A stretch of DNA of 64,000 nt from Collinsella aerofaciens (GTDB lineage Bacteria; Actinomycetota; Coriobacteriia; Coriobacteriales; Coriobacteriaceae): NCBI RefSeq assembly GCF_015546965.1, contig NZ_JADMUF010000002.1, forward strand, positions 1 to 64,000. Reading direction: 5' to 3'. Of this stretch, positions 8,470 to 16,497 are shown one piece after another. The notes under the pieces are model-generated. The model was not told the origin of the DNA and did no database searches. It saw only the letters and a list, made by a program, of their open reading frames with translations. Position 1 is the stretch's first letter, and each line of letters opens with the position of its first letter. A program made the position numbers and the translations under genes.

Positions 8470-9399
8470 GTGTCCAATAAATCCAAGGACGCTGACCCCA
8501 AGCAACCAAATTCCTCGTTCATTCAGTTCGACGATGCAAAGCAACAGGGCGCCGCTTCGGCGGCGTCCGCCCCTCGACAGAAGGCGCTTACTGGTGTCCT
8601 GACCGCCGCGTGCGTTGCGCTAATTGTCATATCGCTGGGCTTCGTCCATCCTTCCGAGAGCGGCGCCTGGTCCATTGACTGGATCGTTCAGACCGTGACG
8701 GGGGAGAGCGTCGTTGCGAAGGACGCCAAGGGGTCTGACTCGACCGTCGCTTCGGGTAAAGCTGGCTCCAAGGATTCCAAATCTTCGGATGGGTCGAACG
8801 ACGAGTCTAAGGGTTCGGATAAATCTGACTCTAAGAAGGAGTCCGAGTCTTCGGACAAGGAATCAAACAAGGGCTCGGATAGCAAAAAGTCCGAAGACAA
8901 GGATGGCAAGAAGTCTGGAGAGAAGAACAGCAATAAAAAGACCGACGGCAATCAGTCGACTTCTCAGAACTCGACTTCTTCTGGCGGGGCCGGCTCTACG
9001 CCTGGCGCCTCCTCCTCATCCAGCGGGGCATCTTCTGCCCCCGATAACGGCAACGCCTCTACTGGCGACCAGGGCAGCTCGCAGCAGCCTAGCTACGTAA
9101 CGGTGACGGTTTCGGTCACATCGAGCGCTGTGGGCAATCCTGTGTCTTCTGGCGGCACCTTTACCTTTAACGAAGGCGCCACCGTTTACGATGCCCTGTG
9201 CGCGCTGGGCCTTTCTGTCAACGCACGCGGCTCATCGTACGGCACGTATGTCTCCGCGATTGGCGGTTTGGCCGAGAAACAGTACGGCGGCACGAGCGGC
9301 TGGATGTACTCCGTCAACGGCACAACGCCCATGACGGCCTGCAGCAACTACGTTCTCTCAAACGGTGACAACGTAGTCTGGTATTACGTTACAGGCTAG
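8470..9399 (+). CDS. Membrane-anchored DUF4430 protein, B12 operon partner
   Basis: A 309-residue protein in the same transcript as the large DUF4430 protein, 9 bases after its stop. A single N-terminal membrane helix (ALTGVLTAACVALIVISLGF) anchors it outside the cell; a long Ser/Lys/Asp-rich low-complexity stalk follows, then one C-terminal DUF4430 domain from about residue 210 (FTFNEGATVYDALCALGL ... GWMYSVNGTTP ... GDNVVWYYVTG). I prefer the GTG at 8470, six bases after AGGTGAG, over the GTG at 8461. The two proteins show reversed anchoring, C-terminal in the first and N-terminal here. Probably part of the same corrinoid-capture system, possibly handing ligand to an uptake permease encoded elsewhere. 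Confidence 0.82.
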   Translation: MSNKSKDADPKQPNSSFIQFDDAKQQGAASAASAPRQKALTGVLTAACVALIVISLGFVHPSESGAWSIDWIVQTVTGESVVAKDAKGSDSTVASGKAGSKDSKSSDGSNDESKGSDKSDSKKESESSDKESNKGSDSKKSEDKDGKKSGEKNSNKKTDGNQSTSQNSTSSGGAGSTPGASSSSSGASSAPDNGNASTGDQGSSQQPSYVTVTVSVTSSAVGNPVSSGGTFTFNEGATVYDALCALGLSVNARGSSYGTYVSAIGGLAEKQYGGTSGWMYSVNGTTPMTACSNYVLSNGDNVVWYYVTG

Positions 9400-9421
9400 A
9401 GGCCTCGACATAGCGCGCCAG

Positions 9422-9459
9422 ACGGGCGGTTCGGACAAACATCCGGGCTGCCCGTTTTT
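9422..9459 (+). terminator. Terminator of the DUF4430 operon
   Basis: ACGGGC...CGGA (9422-9435) pairs with TCCGGGCTGCCCGT (9442-9455), followed by TTTTT. It lies 22 bases after the stop of the second DUF4430 gene. Confidence 0.75.
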
Positions 9460-9502
9460 CATGCGTAGAGGACTGGGTCGCCGGGTCTCTCGGCAAACAA
9501 AA

Positions 9503-9532
9503 AACCGGTTGGAACGGGAATTCCAACCGGTT
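9503..9532 (-). terminator. Terminator of the downstream-facing gtrA-like gene
   Basis: A perfect 12-base hairpin, AACCGGTTGGAA at 9503-9514 and TTCCAACCGGTT at 9521-9532, is flanked on the left by a run of A that becomes a U-run on the minus strand. It follows the stop of the minus-strand GtrA gene at 9559. Confidence 0.75.
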
Positions 9533-9558
9533 ATACATTCAAGCAAATAGTGAATCGA

Positions 9559-9966
9559 CTACGACCGTGCACCCTCGAGGAAGAAGCGGCGGCTGAAGTA
9601 GTTGTACCAGGTGACGAGGAACGTTGCGATGGCCTTCATGGCCTGGTAGCCGATGCTCAAAAACGTGACGCCCACAAACATGTACAGGTCGTTGAGGCCC
9701 AGACCGATTACCGACAGGATGGTGAAGATCGTGAACTCGCGCTTGCGGCTCATGCCCTCGCGATGGTCGAACACGTACTTCATGCTGAGCCAGTAGTTAA
9801 CCACGACGGACGTGGTAAACGAGACCGTCGTGCTCATCAAAAAGTCGAGGTGGAACAGCTCGACGAGCGCAATGAGCATGCCCCAGTCGATGCCAAAGGA
9901 GATAAGACCCACGACGGCGAACTTGAGGAACTGCTTGGTATGAGGTTGTGCCAGTGCCTTGCGCAC
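9559..9966 (-). CDS. GtrA-like four-helix membrane protein (copy 1)
   Basis: A 135-residue GtrA/DPMS-type protein with four hydrophobic helices. GtrA proteins are thought to help move undecaprenyl-phosphate-linked sugars across the membrane for cell-wall glycosylation. The core FLKFAVVGLISFGIDW and NYWLSMKYVF are typical of the family. It resembles its neighbour at 10185-10580 closely (compare SMKYVFDHREGMSRKREF with SMKYVFAHKEGMNRRREF), so the pair arose by tandem duplication. The start is uncertain: GTG at 9966 is used here, no strong ribosome site precedes it, and no better in-frame ATG is available. No glycosyltransferase gene is adjacent. Confidence 0.82.
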   Translation of the reverse strand: MRKALAQPHTKQFLKFAVVGLISFGIDWGMLIALVELFHLDFLMSTTVSFTTSVVVNYWLSMKYVFDHREGMSRKREFTIFTILSVIGLGLNDLYMFVGVTFLSIGYQAMKAIATFLVTWYNYFSRRFFLEGARS

Positions 9967-10184
9967 GTAATCACATCCAATGCGTTGATGAATCGAGCAG
10001 AGGATACTTTAGAGCTTTTGCAAGGGAAACGTAAGGTCTTTGGAAAGAACTATACGAACTCGCCAAATATTCAAGAGGTAATCCGCAAACGTTGCAAATC
10101 TTCCCGTAAACGAGCAAAGCCCACGAACAACGCAGCGCTCGACGCGCGTCATCCGTGGGCATCGTAAGGCTGTAAGGTTGCGAG
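9967..10184. other. Gap between the two gtrA-like genes
   Basis: No gene seen. A GC hairpin (GCCCACG ... CGTGGGC, about 10121-10164) lies just past the 3' end of the second GtrA gene and could end its minus-strand transcript, though only a weak T-run follows. The remainder is AT-richer and probably holds the promoter and leader of the first GtrA gene. Confidence 0.3.
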
Positions 10185-10580
10185 TTACTTGGTCTCGTCA
10201 CCCTCCAGGAAGATCTTTCGGGTCACAAAGTTGTAGACCATGACAAGCGCGGTGGCACAGATCTTGGCGATATTGGCCTCGAGTCCCAGGCCGGCGTTGA
10301 GCGCCAGCACGATGCCATCGTTGAGCACCAAACCGATCACGGACAGCACGACAAAGATGATGAACTCGCGGCGGCGGTTCATGCCTTCCTTGTGCGCAAA
10401 CACGTATTTCATGCTTGCGAGGTAGTTAAAGATGAGTGAGATGATAAAGCCGCTGGTGTTGGCGATTAGGATGTTGAGGCCCAGACCGTAGTGGAGCAGA
10501 TTCATAATGCCAAAGTCGATAACCGTGGCAATGACACCGACGACGCCAAATTTCATGATCTGCGCAAGGAGCTTTTGCAT
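10185..10580 (-). CDS. GtrA-like four-helix membrane protein (copy 2)
   Basis: A 131-residue GtrA-family membrane protein and paralogue of the gene at 9559-9966. I place the start at the ATG at 10580 (MQKLLAQIMKFGVVGVIATVIDFGI), preceded by AAGGCAGG; a TTG at 10643 would add 21 residues that are not typical of the family. Four hydrophobic helices with NYLASMKYVF between helices two and three. Role inferred from family: lipid-linked sugar translocation for cell-surface glycans. It follows the FBPase gene on the same strand, but nothing suggests a functional link between them. Confidence 0.82.
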   Translation of the reverse strand: MQKLLAQIMKFGVVGVIATVIDFGIMNLLHYGLGLNILIANTSGFIISLIFNYLASMKYVFAHKEGMNRRREFIIFVVLSVIGLVLNDGIVLALNAGLGLEANIAKICATALVMVYNFVTRKIFLEGDETK

Positions 10581-10658
10581 GGTACCTGCCTTAAGCTGGC
10601 GCCGAAGCGCCGCGGGGATGACAAACTTAGCAAGTTTAGCCAATCCCCGCGGGTGGTG

Positions 10659-12575
10659 CTAGGCGCGCTCCTCGATAGCACCGTTTCTATATGCATCGAG
10701 CAACTGGCGCAGGTCCTGGATCTGGCTGCGGATCTTGGCGCCAGTATCGGTGTCGCTCACCATGCGGCGACGGTCTGCTTGGTCAAAACGGTTGGTCTCG
10801 CTTTCGATGTCCACGTTGCGCGTGAGCGCCTCGGCAACCGTCGTAAAGGCCTGGTGCGACTTGAGGCGGCAGCCGCGTGAGCTCGAGATAAGCGTGTAGC
10901 CGGCGATACCCGTCTTGGGATGGTAAGCGCGGCAGAAGCCGCCATCGATGACCAGCAGCTTGCCCTCGGCGCGGATGGGCTGCTCGCCCTTGGTGGTTTT
11001 AACGGGCGTGTGGCCGTTGATGATGTGGCCGGTCGGCGAGCATGCCATGGGCGCGACGCCAAACTCGCGCATGATGTCATCGCAGACCGAGGGCGACTTG
11101 GTAAGCGTAAAGTACGGGTCCATCGGCTCGACCCAGGTGCTCTTATCGGCGATATAGGCGCGCTCAAAGGTACGCACCAGGCGTCCGCTGGCGGGTGAGT
11201 TAAAGCCAATCCACAGGTACCACATCCAGTCGAGAGCGTCGCGGTCGCCCACGCGCCAAGCGCGGCGGGCGATGTGGTCGCAAAAATCGAGATAATCGCG
11301 ACCAGAGTGCCAGGTGCCCAAGCAGTTCATACTGCTAAAGGTTCCGTCTTCGTTGAGCGGCACGCAGCCGTGGAATAGCAGGTTGCCGTTGGCGACCTTG
11401 TACATCGAGCCATGGGAATAGAGGAAATCGATATGGCGACGCAGGTGATCGGCGGTGACAAACTCGGACACGAGCTTGTCGATGATGTGCTGCTCCTGGG
11501 GCGTGAGCGTATAGGGGTCCGCCGGGTCGACGGTGGGGAAGTCGTTGGTCGTGAGCGGCCACACGCTGCCGTCGGCGAGCGTGACCGTGCCGGTGTCGTG
11601 ATCGATCTTGTCGAGTAACAGGCGGTCGGTCATATCGAACTCGGGGTGGCGCTGGATAATCTGGCCCTCGAGCTTAAAGAGCAGTACGTTGATGGCCTTG
11701 ATCAGCGGGGTGATGGACTCACCGGCGGTGTAGGTAGCATCGGCAAAGGCGACAAGCTCACGCAGCGAGATACCGTAATCGTTCTCAAGGATCTCGTAAT
11801 TGTCGTAGCGTAGGTTGTTGCGCAACACCGTGGCGATGCAGGCGGGCTCACCGGCCGCAGCACCCATCCACAGCAGGTCGTGGTTGCCCCACTGGATGTC
11901 GAGCGAATGGTAGGTGAGCAGACGGTCCATAATCTTGGCCGCGCCGCCGCCGCGGTCGAAGATATCGCCCACCAGGTGCAGGTGGTCGACGGCCAGGCGC
12001 TTGATGAGTGAGGCGAGCGACTCGATAAAGTCGTCGGCGCTGGCGGTCTCCAGGATGGACTCCACGATGCGCTCGTGATAGCGCACGCGATAGTTGTTCT
12101 CGTCCGGGTGCGTGTGCAACAACTCGTCGATGATGTAGGCGTAATCGCGCGGGATGGCCTTACGCACCTTGGAGCGCGTGTAGCGGCTCGAAAGCGAGCG
12201 TGCGACCATGATGAGCTGGTCAAGCATCGTCTTGTACCAGGTTGGCGAGTCCTCGCGCTGGCTGCGGACCAGCTCGATCTTCTCGCGCGGGTAGTAGATG
12301 AGCGTGCACAGCTCGCCCTTTTCGTCAAAGGAGAGCGTGTCGCCAAAAATCTCGTCGACATGCTCGCGCACGACGCCCGAGCAGTTGTTGAGGATGTGCA
12401 TAAAGGCTTCGTACTCGCCATGCACGTCGCTCATAAAATGCTCGGTGCCCTTGGGCAGGTTGAGGATGGCCGAGAGGTTGATAATTTCGGTAAACGCGGA
12501 TTGTTCGGTGGGGAACTGTCTCGACAGCAGGCGCAGATACTTGAAGTCTTGCGGGTTGCGATCGAATGCGACCAT
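10659..12575 (-). CDS. fbp: Fructose-1,6-bisphosphatase, class III
   Basis: Class III fructose-1,6-bisphosphatase (638 residues, usual for the family), which hydrolyses fructose-1,6-bisphosphate to fructose-6-phosphate in gluconeogenesis. Metallophosphatase motifs are visible: FMSDVHGEYEAF near residue 50, GDIFDRGGGAAK and WGNHDLLWMGA. The class is typical of Firmicutes and some Actinobacteria. The ATG at 12575 follows GGAAGG; the open frame extends 15 codons further upstream without a ribosome site. PEP carboxykinase is encoded elsewhere in this window (61866), consistent with a working gluconeogenic route. Confidence 0.95.
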   Translation of the reverse strand: MVAFDRNPQDFKYLRLLSRQFPTEQSAFTEIINLSAILNLPKGTEHFMSDVHGEYEAFMHILNNCSGVVREHVDEIFGDTLSFDEKGELCTLIYYPREKIELVRSQREDSPTWYKTMLDQLIMVARSLSSRYTRSKVRKAIPRDYAYIIDELLHTHPDENNYRVRYHERIVESILETASADDFIESLASLIKRLAVDHLHLVGDIFDRGGGAAKIMDRLLTYHSLDIQWGNHDLLWMGAAAGEPACIATVLRNNLRYDNYEILENDYGISLRELVAFADATYTAGESITPLIKAINVLLFKLEGQIIQRHPEFDMTDRLLLDKIDHDTGTVTLADGSVWPLTTNDFPTVDPADPYTLTPQEQHIIDKLVSEFVTADHLRRHIDFLYSHGSMYKVANGNLLFHGCVPLNEDGTFSSMNCLGTWHSGRDYLDFCDHIARRAWRVGDRDALDWMWYLWIGFNSPASGRLVRTFERAYIADKSTWVEPMDPYFTLTKSPSVCDDIMREFGVAPMACSPTGHIINGHTPVKTTKGEQPIRAEGKLLVIDGGFCRAYHPKTGIAGYTLISSSRGCRLKSHQAFTTVAEALTRNVDIESETNRFDQADRRRMVSDTDTGAKIRSQIQDLRQLLDAYRNGAIEERA

Positions 12576-12895
12576 GAAACACCTTCCGATGGAGCTGGTA
12601 AAACTGATAAACAGCGTCAAACGTTTATCAGTATGCGCCGCTTTTGTTTCGATTTTGCGCCAGCGGCCGAATTGTCGGCTGAACGGTTTGGTAAATCGAT
12701 TTAGTTGAGGTAGATATGGCGGTTGAGTGGAGACGACAGAGGGTGTTTTCTCAGATATTTATGCATGGGGTCGGTGGAGATGATGGTGGTAAAGATGTTC
12801 GCTATTTTTGGTTCGATTTGGTAAATAGTGGACATATGTACCGTATGTAGGCTCACTGTGCGATAATTTGCGCAGCAATGAGTAAGGAGTCTCAT

Positions 12896-13786
12896 ATGAG
12901 TGATTTTGTCCTGACCTGTGAATCTGCCGCCGACCGAACTCGGGAGTTCTTTGCGTCGCGCAATATCCCTGTCGTGTGTTTTCATTACGAGATCGACGAT
13001 GTTGTCCATACGGACGATCTGTATCAGTCGATTACGCCGGACGAGTTTTTTGCCCAGATCGCCGCGGGCGCCATGCCCAAGACGTCTCAGGTGAGCGTGG
13101 GTGAGTACGAGGAGTTTTGGGAGCCGTTTGTTGCCGAGGGTAAAGACGTGCTGCACCTGACGTTGTCGTCGGGCATTTCGGGCACGTATGGATCGGCCTG
13201 CGTTGCGGCGCAGATGCTCGCGGATCGCTATCCCCGGGGCGGCAAGGTGCGCGTCGTCGATTCGCTGGCGGCGTCTTCGGGCTTTGGCCTGTTGCTGGAA
13301 TATGCCGCCGACGTGCGCGATAGCGGGGCTTCACTCGACGAGACGGCTGCCTGGATCGAGGAGCACAAACTCAACCTGCACCACTGGTTCTTCTCGACCG
13401 ATCTGTCGAGCTACCTGCGCGGCGGTCGCATTTCGGCCGTGAGCGCGATCATCGGCACGGCGCTTAAGATTTGCCCGCTTATGACGGTCGATTGCGAAGG
13501 TAAGCTGTCGCCACGTGAGAAGATTCGCACTAAGAAGCGCGCGATTTCCGAGATGGCTAAGACCATGTTGGCACACGTGCAGGACGGTGCGGATTATTCG
13601 GGTAAGTGCATCATGTCGTACTCGGCGTGCCGCGAGGATGCCGAGGCAGTTGCGGCGCTGATTGAGGAACAGGTTCCGCAGCTTAAAGGCAAGATTGAGA
13701 TCAATGACATCGGTACTCTGATTGGCTCGCATACCGGACCTGGTACGGTGGCGCTCTTCTTTATGGGCGACAAGCGCGTGGATTAA
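12896..13786 (+). CDS. DegV-family fatty-acid-binding protein (copy 1)
   Basis: A 296-residue DegV/FakB-type protein. The family binds a single fatty acid and in Firmicutes presents it to the FakA kinase for phosphorylation. Typical features are MPKTSQVSVGEYEEFW, the LSSGISGTYGSA loop, and the C-terminal LRGGRISAVSAIIGTALKICPLM. AAGGAG at 12884-12889 points to the ATG at 12896 rather than that at 12878. A second, divergent DegV gene is at 26932. No fakA gene lies in this window. The gene stands alone, with a bidirectional hairpin after it. Confidence 0.9.
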   Translation: MSDFVLTCESAADRTREFFASRNIPVVCFHYEIDDVVHTDDLYQSITPDEFFAQIAAGAMPKTSQVSVGEYEEFWEPFVAEGKDVLHLTLSSGISGTYGSACVAAQMLADRYPRGGKVRVVDSLAASSGFGLLLEYAADVRDSGASLDETAAWIEEHKLNLHHWFFSTDLSSYLRGGRISAVSAIIGTALKICPLMTVDCEGKLSPREKIRTKKRAISEMAKTMLAHVQDGADYSGKCIMSYSACREDAEAVAALIEEQVPQLKGKIEINDIGTLIGSHTGPGTVALFFMGDKRVD

Positions 13787-13827
13787 TTTGCCCCATCACA
13801 TCGCTGCATGATTGTTCAAACGAAAAC

Positions 13828-13855
13828 GGCCCGCCTCACGTTTGTGGGGCGGGCC
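13828..13855. terminator. Bidirectional hairpin terminator
   Basis: GGCCCGCC (13828-13835) pairs with GGCGGGCC (13848-13855), with A-rich sequence before and T-rich sequence soon after. It lies between the convergent DegV and TIM-barrel-like genes and can serve both. Confidence 0.7.
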
Positions 13856-13866
13856 AAGATGTTTTA

Positions 13867-14958
13867 CTAGCGTTTCTTTCCGCGGAAGAAGAAGCCGTGC
13901 AGTGACGGCTTGAGGCCGCGGTTGGCGCGATGCTCCTCGACGCGCTCGTGGATCGAAGCGACGCGCTCGATGACTTCGTCGGGAATCGGCACGTCGGGAT
14001 TCATGTTCTCGACTTGGCTGACCTCGGCGGCGGCGACCTGGTCGATAATGGGCACGTCGTCGCGCGAGATGACAGGTGTGGCGTCTTCCTTCATCTTGCG
14101 ATAACGCTGCATCATGTCGGTCTGTAGCTGCTGGGCCGAAGGCGGCGTCCAGATGATGGCGTTGGCGCCGGCGGCGATGGTTTCACGGATGCTCTCTGGC
14201 GTCTTGCCGCCCGGCGCGATGAGCGGCAGGTTGGGATAGTGCTCGCGCAGCTCGCGTAGGGCCTGGGGCGTGTTCTTGCCGGCGGCGATGTTGAGAATCT
14301 TGGCGCCGGCGCGCACCTTGGCGTGGGCATCTTCGTCGCAGCGAACGACCGTGGCGATGACGGGGATGTCGGCGATGTTGGTGATGTGCTCTACCATCTC
14401 GGCAGTAGCGGGGGAGTTGACCACGCAGCCCGCCGCGCCCTGCATCTCGGAGACGGCTGCCATCTGCACGGAGCGCTTACCGGTCGTAGTTCCGCCGCCC
14501 ACGCCTACAAAGACCGGGCACTCGGCGACGGTCAGCAGCGCTTGTGTAATGGCGGGCTGCGGCGTGAAAGGGTAGACCGCAAAGACGGCATCGGCGTTGG
14601 AGTTGCGGATAACCGCGACATCGGTGGTGTAAATGAGTGACTTGATACGGCGGCCAAAGAGCGTGAAGCCGCTGGCCTCCTCGATCTCGTCGGGCATGCG
14701 GAGGGCCGCCTTGCGCAGGCGTCCGTCGATGGGCAGGGGCTCCATAGGGAGCAGGCCGTTGGGCGTGACGGCTACCTGGGGCTCGGTGAACTCGTCTGCG
14801 AGCTCGACCTCGGAGAAATCGACCGAGGCTACGATGTCCTCGTGAACCTCGGCGGGCACATCGATGGGAGCTTGGTCGTTTGCCGCGGCAGGCGTGTCGA
14901 AGGAGCTGGTGCCGACGAAGGCGTCGACGCGCTCATTTAGATCGTTGAGGGTATCCAT
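13867..14958 (-). CDS. TIM-barrel-like protein of unknown function
   Basis: A 363-residue soluble protein. Residues 1-75 are acidic and look disordered. From about residue 100 to 290 the pattern of beta strands and glycine turns looks like a TIM barrel: PVFVGVGGGTTTGKRS, AAGCVVNSPATAEM, IPVIATVVRCDEDAHAKVRAGAKILNIAAG, LPLIAPGGKTPESIRETIAAGANAIIW. The glycine-rich turn and the AGAKILNIAAG strand recall phosphate-binding barrels of the KDPG-aldolase or indole-glycerol-phosphate type, but I cannot name a reaction. The C-terminus is basic (FFFRGKKR). Monocistronic, with only a weak ribosome site before the ATG. Confidence 0.6.
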   Translation of the reverse strand: MDTLNDLNERVDAFVGTSSFDTPAAANDQAPIDVPAEVHEDIVASVDFSEVELADEFTEPQVAVTPNGLLPMEPLPIDGRLRKAALRMPDEIEEASGFTLFGRRIKSLIYTTDVAVIRNSNADAVFAVYPFTPQPAITQALLTVAECPVFVGVGGGTTTGKRSVQMAAVSEMQGAAGCVVNSPATAEMVEHITNIADIPVIATVVRCDEDAHAKVRAGAKILNIAAGKNTPQALRELREHYPNLPLIAPGGKTPESIRETIAAGANAIIWTPPSAQQLQTDMMQRYRKMKEDATPVISRDDVPIIDQVAAAEVSQVENMNPDVPIPDEVIERVASIHERVEEHRANRGLKPSLHGFFFRGKKR

Positions 14959-15149
14959 GGAGGCTCGATTCTATGCGATGGTGGCCGGCGCGATGCAGCC
15001 GGAATTGCGAATGCTAAATCGTTTGACGAGTTGATTTTTCCCCGCCGCGCCATCCGTTAGACCGAAGGGCCGGTGAACGTGAAGGAGCTGTGGTGGCGGG
15101 TATCGAGGTGCTATCTTGAAAGTCCCGTTAAAAAGAGAGGTGACGCGGT

Positions 15150-15320
15150 ATGGAATTGACAGCAATGTTTGGCTCGATTGGCCTGTGTGTGGGCGCAATC
15201 GTTGCCGCCGCGGTCATCTACTTTGTGGTCACGGCCATTAAGGGCAAAAGGGCCGAACGCAAAGAGCGCGCGATGCTTAAACAGCATCGCGACCAGCAGG
15301 GCAAACGCGCACAGAGATAG
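15150..15320 (+). CDS. 56-residue single-pass membrane protein
   Basis: A short gene read directly from the sequence: ATG at 15150, stop TAG at 15318-15320, with GAGAGGTG about seven bases before the start. The product starts MELTAMFGSIGLCVGAIVAA, has one hydrophobic helix (about residues 7-29), then a very basic, Lys/Arg/Gln-rich tail of 27 residues (KGKRAERKERAMLKQ...). It looks like a small membrane protein with a cytoplasmic tail. It sits alone between two minus-strand genes, and no homologue is recognised. Confidence 0.6.
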   Translation: MELTAMFGSIGLCVGAIVAAAVIYFVVTAIKGKRAERKERAMLKQHRDQQGKRAQR

Positions 15321-15344
15321 CTTGTTGAGTTTTGGATCCGTGCG

Positions 15345-16448
15345 CTAGCTGCGTTTTCGGATCAGGGCAATGTAGAAGCCCTCAAAGTCGCGGCTAGGCG
15401 GAATGGTCAGCGTGCCGGGCATACCGTTGGCGACGGACGAGACGTGGCCGGCGGCGATGGCCTCGGTGAGAGCGTTGCTCTCGATATGCGGCTCCTCGCC
15501 GGCATCCTGGGCGCGACGCGCTTCGCTTTCGCTCGGCGTGCCGTCGAGGGGGATAAGCTCGCAGTCCATGTGCTTGTCGAGGGCCTCTTGCAGGGCGTCC
15601 TCGTTTTCCTGCGGTAAGATCGAACAAGTCGAATAGACGAGCGTGCCGCCCGGTTTGAGGGCACCCATGGCGCGGTCCAGAAGCGCGCGCTGCGAGCGGG
15701 CGCACTTGACGAGCAGCTGCTCGGTCAGGCCGCGCAGGCTTTTCTCGTTGCCGCTGATGACGGTGCCCGTGCCAGTGCAGGGAGCGTCGAGCAGGATGCG
15801 GTCAAAGCGGAAGAACTCGTCGAGCTCGCGTGCGTCGATGCGCATGACGGGCACGTTTTTGGCACCCTGGCGGCCCAAGTTGGCCTCGAGCTTTTCGGCG
15901 CGGGGAATGCTCATCTCGCAGGCGGTGAGGTGTGCCTGGCCCTGGGTGAGGGCGGCGATCTGCGTCGTCTTGCCGCCAGGGGCTGCGCACATGTCCAGGA
16001 TGTCCTCGCCGGCCTGAGCGCCCAGGACCAACGGCGGCATCATGGATGACAGGCTCTGCAGGTAGATTTTGCCGTCGCGGTAGATGTCGAGATCCCACAG
16101 ATCGGAAACCTGGGCCTCGGGCAGGATAAAGGCGTCCGGATACCAGGTAACGGTTTGGTGCGCGATGCCGGCGGCATCGAGCGCCGCAGTGATGTCCTCG
16201 GCGGTCGCCTTGAGCGTGTTGGCGCGCAGCGTGACCGGGCGCGTGGCTGCGGCGCCAAAGCCCTCGATCATGAGCTCGGCATCGGCGGGAGTATAGGCGC
16301 CGGCAACCGTGTCGACCATAAAGCGCGGCAGGTCGGCGGCGGAGTGTTGGGCGGCAAGCTGGTCGGAAAGCTCGGTAGCAGCAAACTGCCTAAGCTTGAG
16401 CTCGGGCTTAACCTGCTTTTTTTGCTTACGACGACGCGGCTTGGACAT
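15345..16448 (-). CDS. RsmB/NOP2-type rRNA cytosine-C5 methyltransferase
   Basis: A 367-residue SAM-dependent RNA methyltransferase of the RsmB/RsmF/NOP2 (Sun) family, which methylates cytosine C5 in rRNA or tRNA. Visible motifs: the SAM-binding DMCAAPGGKTTQIA, the LLDAPCTGTG segment with the PC catalytic-assist Cys, and LVYSTCSILPQENE with the nucleophilic Cys. The N-terminus starts with a very basic stretch (SKPRRRKQKKQVK). GGAAGGA precedes the ATG. The target site is not predictable from sequence alone. Probably in one transcript with metG, whose stop lies about 50 bases upstream of... the start of this gene on the minus strand. Confidence 0.9.
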   Translation of the reverse strand: MSKPRRRKQKKQVKPELKLRQFAATELSDQLAAQHSAADLPRFMVDTVAGAYTPADAELMIEGFGAAATRPVTLRANTLKATAEDITAALDAAGIAHQTVTWYPDAFILPEAQVSDLWDLDIYRDGKIYLQSLSSMMPPLVLGAQAGEDILDMCAAPGGKTTQIAALTQGQAHLTACEMSIPRAEKLEANLGRQGAKNVPVMRIDARELDEFFRFDRILLDAPCTGTGTVISGNEKSLRGLTEQLLVKCARSQRALLDRAMGALKPGGTLVYSTCSILPQENEDALQEALDKHMDCELIPLDGTPSESEARRAQDAGEEPHIESNALTEAIAAGHVSSVANGMPGTLTIPPSRDFEGFYIALIRKRS

Positions 16449-16497
16449 CCGTCTTTCCTTCCATCAAAATGATTTTTCTGGGCGCCTTGGCGGTTGC

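Noticed and set aside
6460-8544. 694-codon open frame antisense to the large DUF4430 gene
   Set aside because: Opposes a gene with signal peptide and clear domains; no family features.
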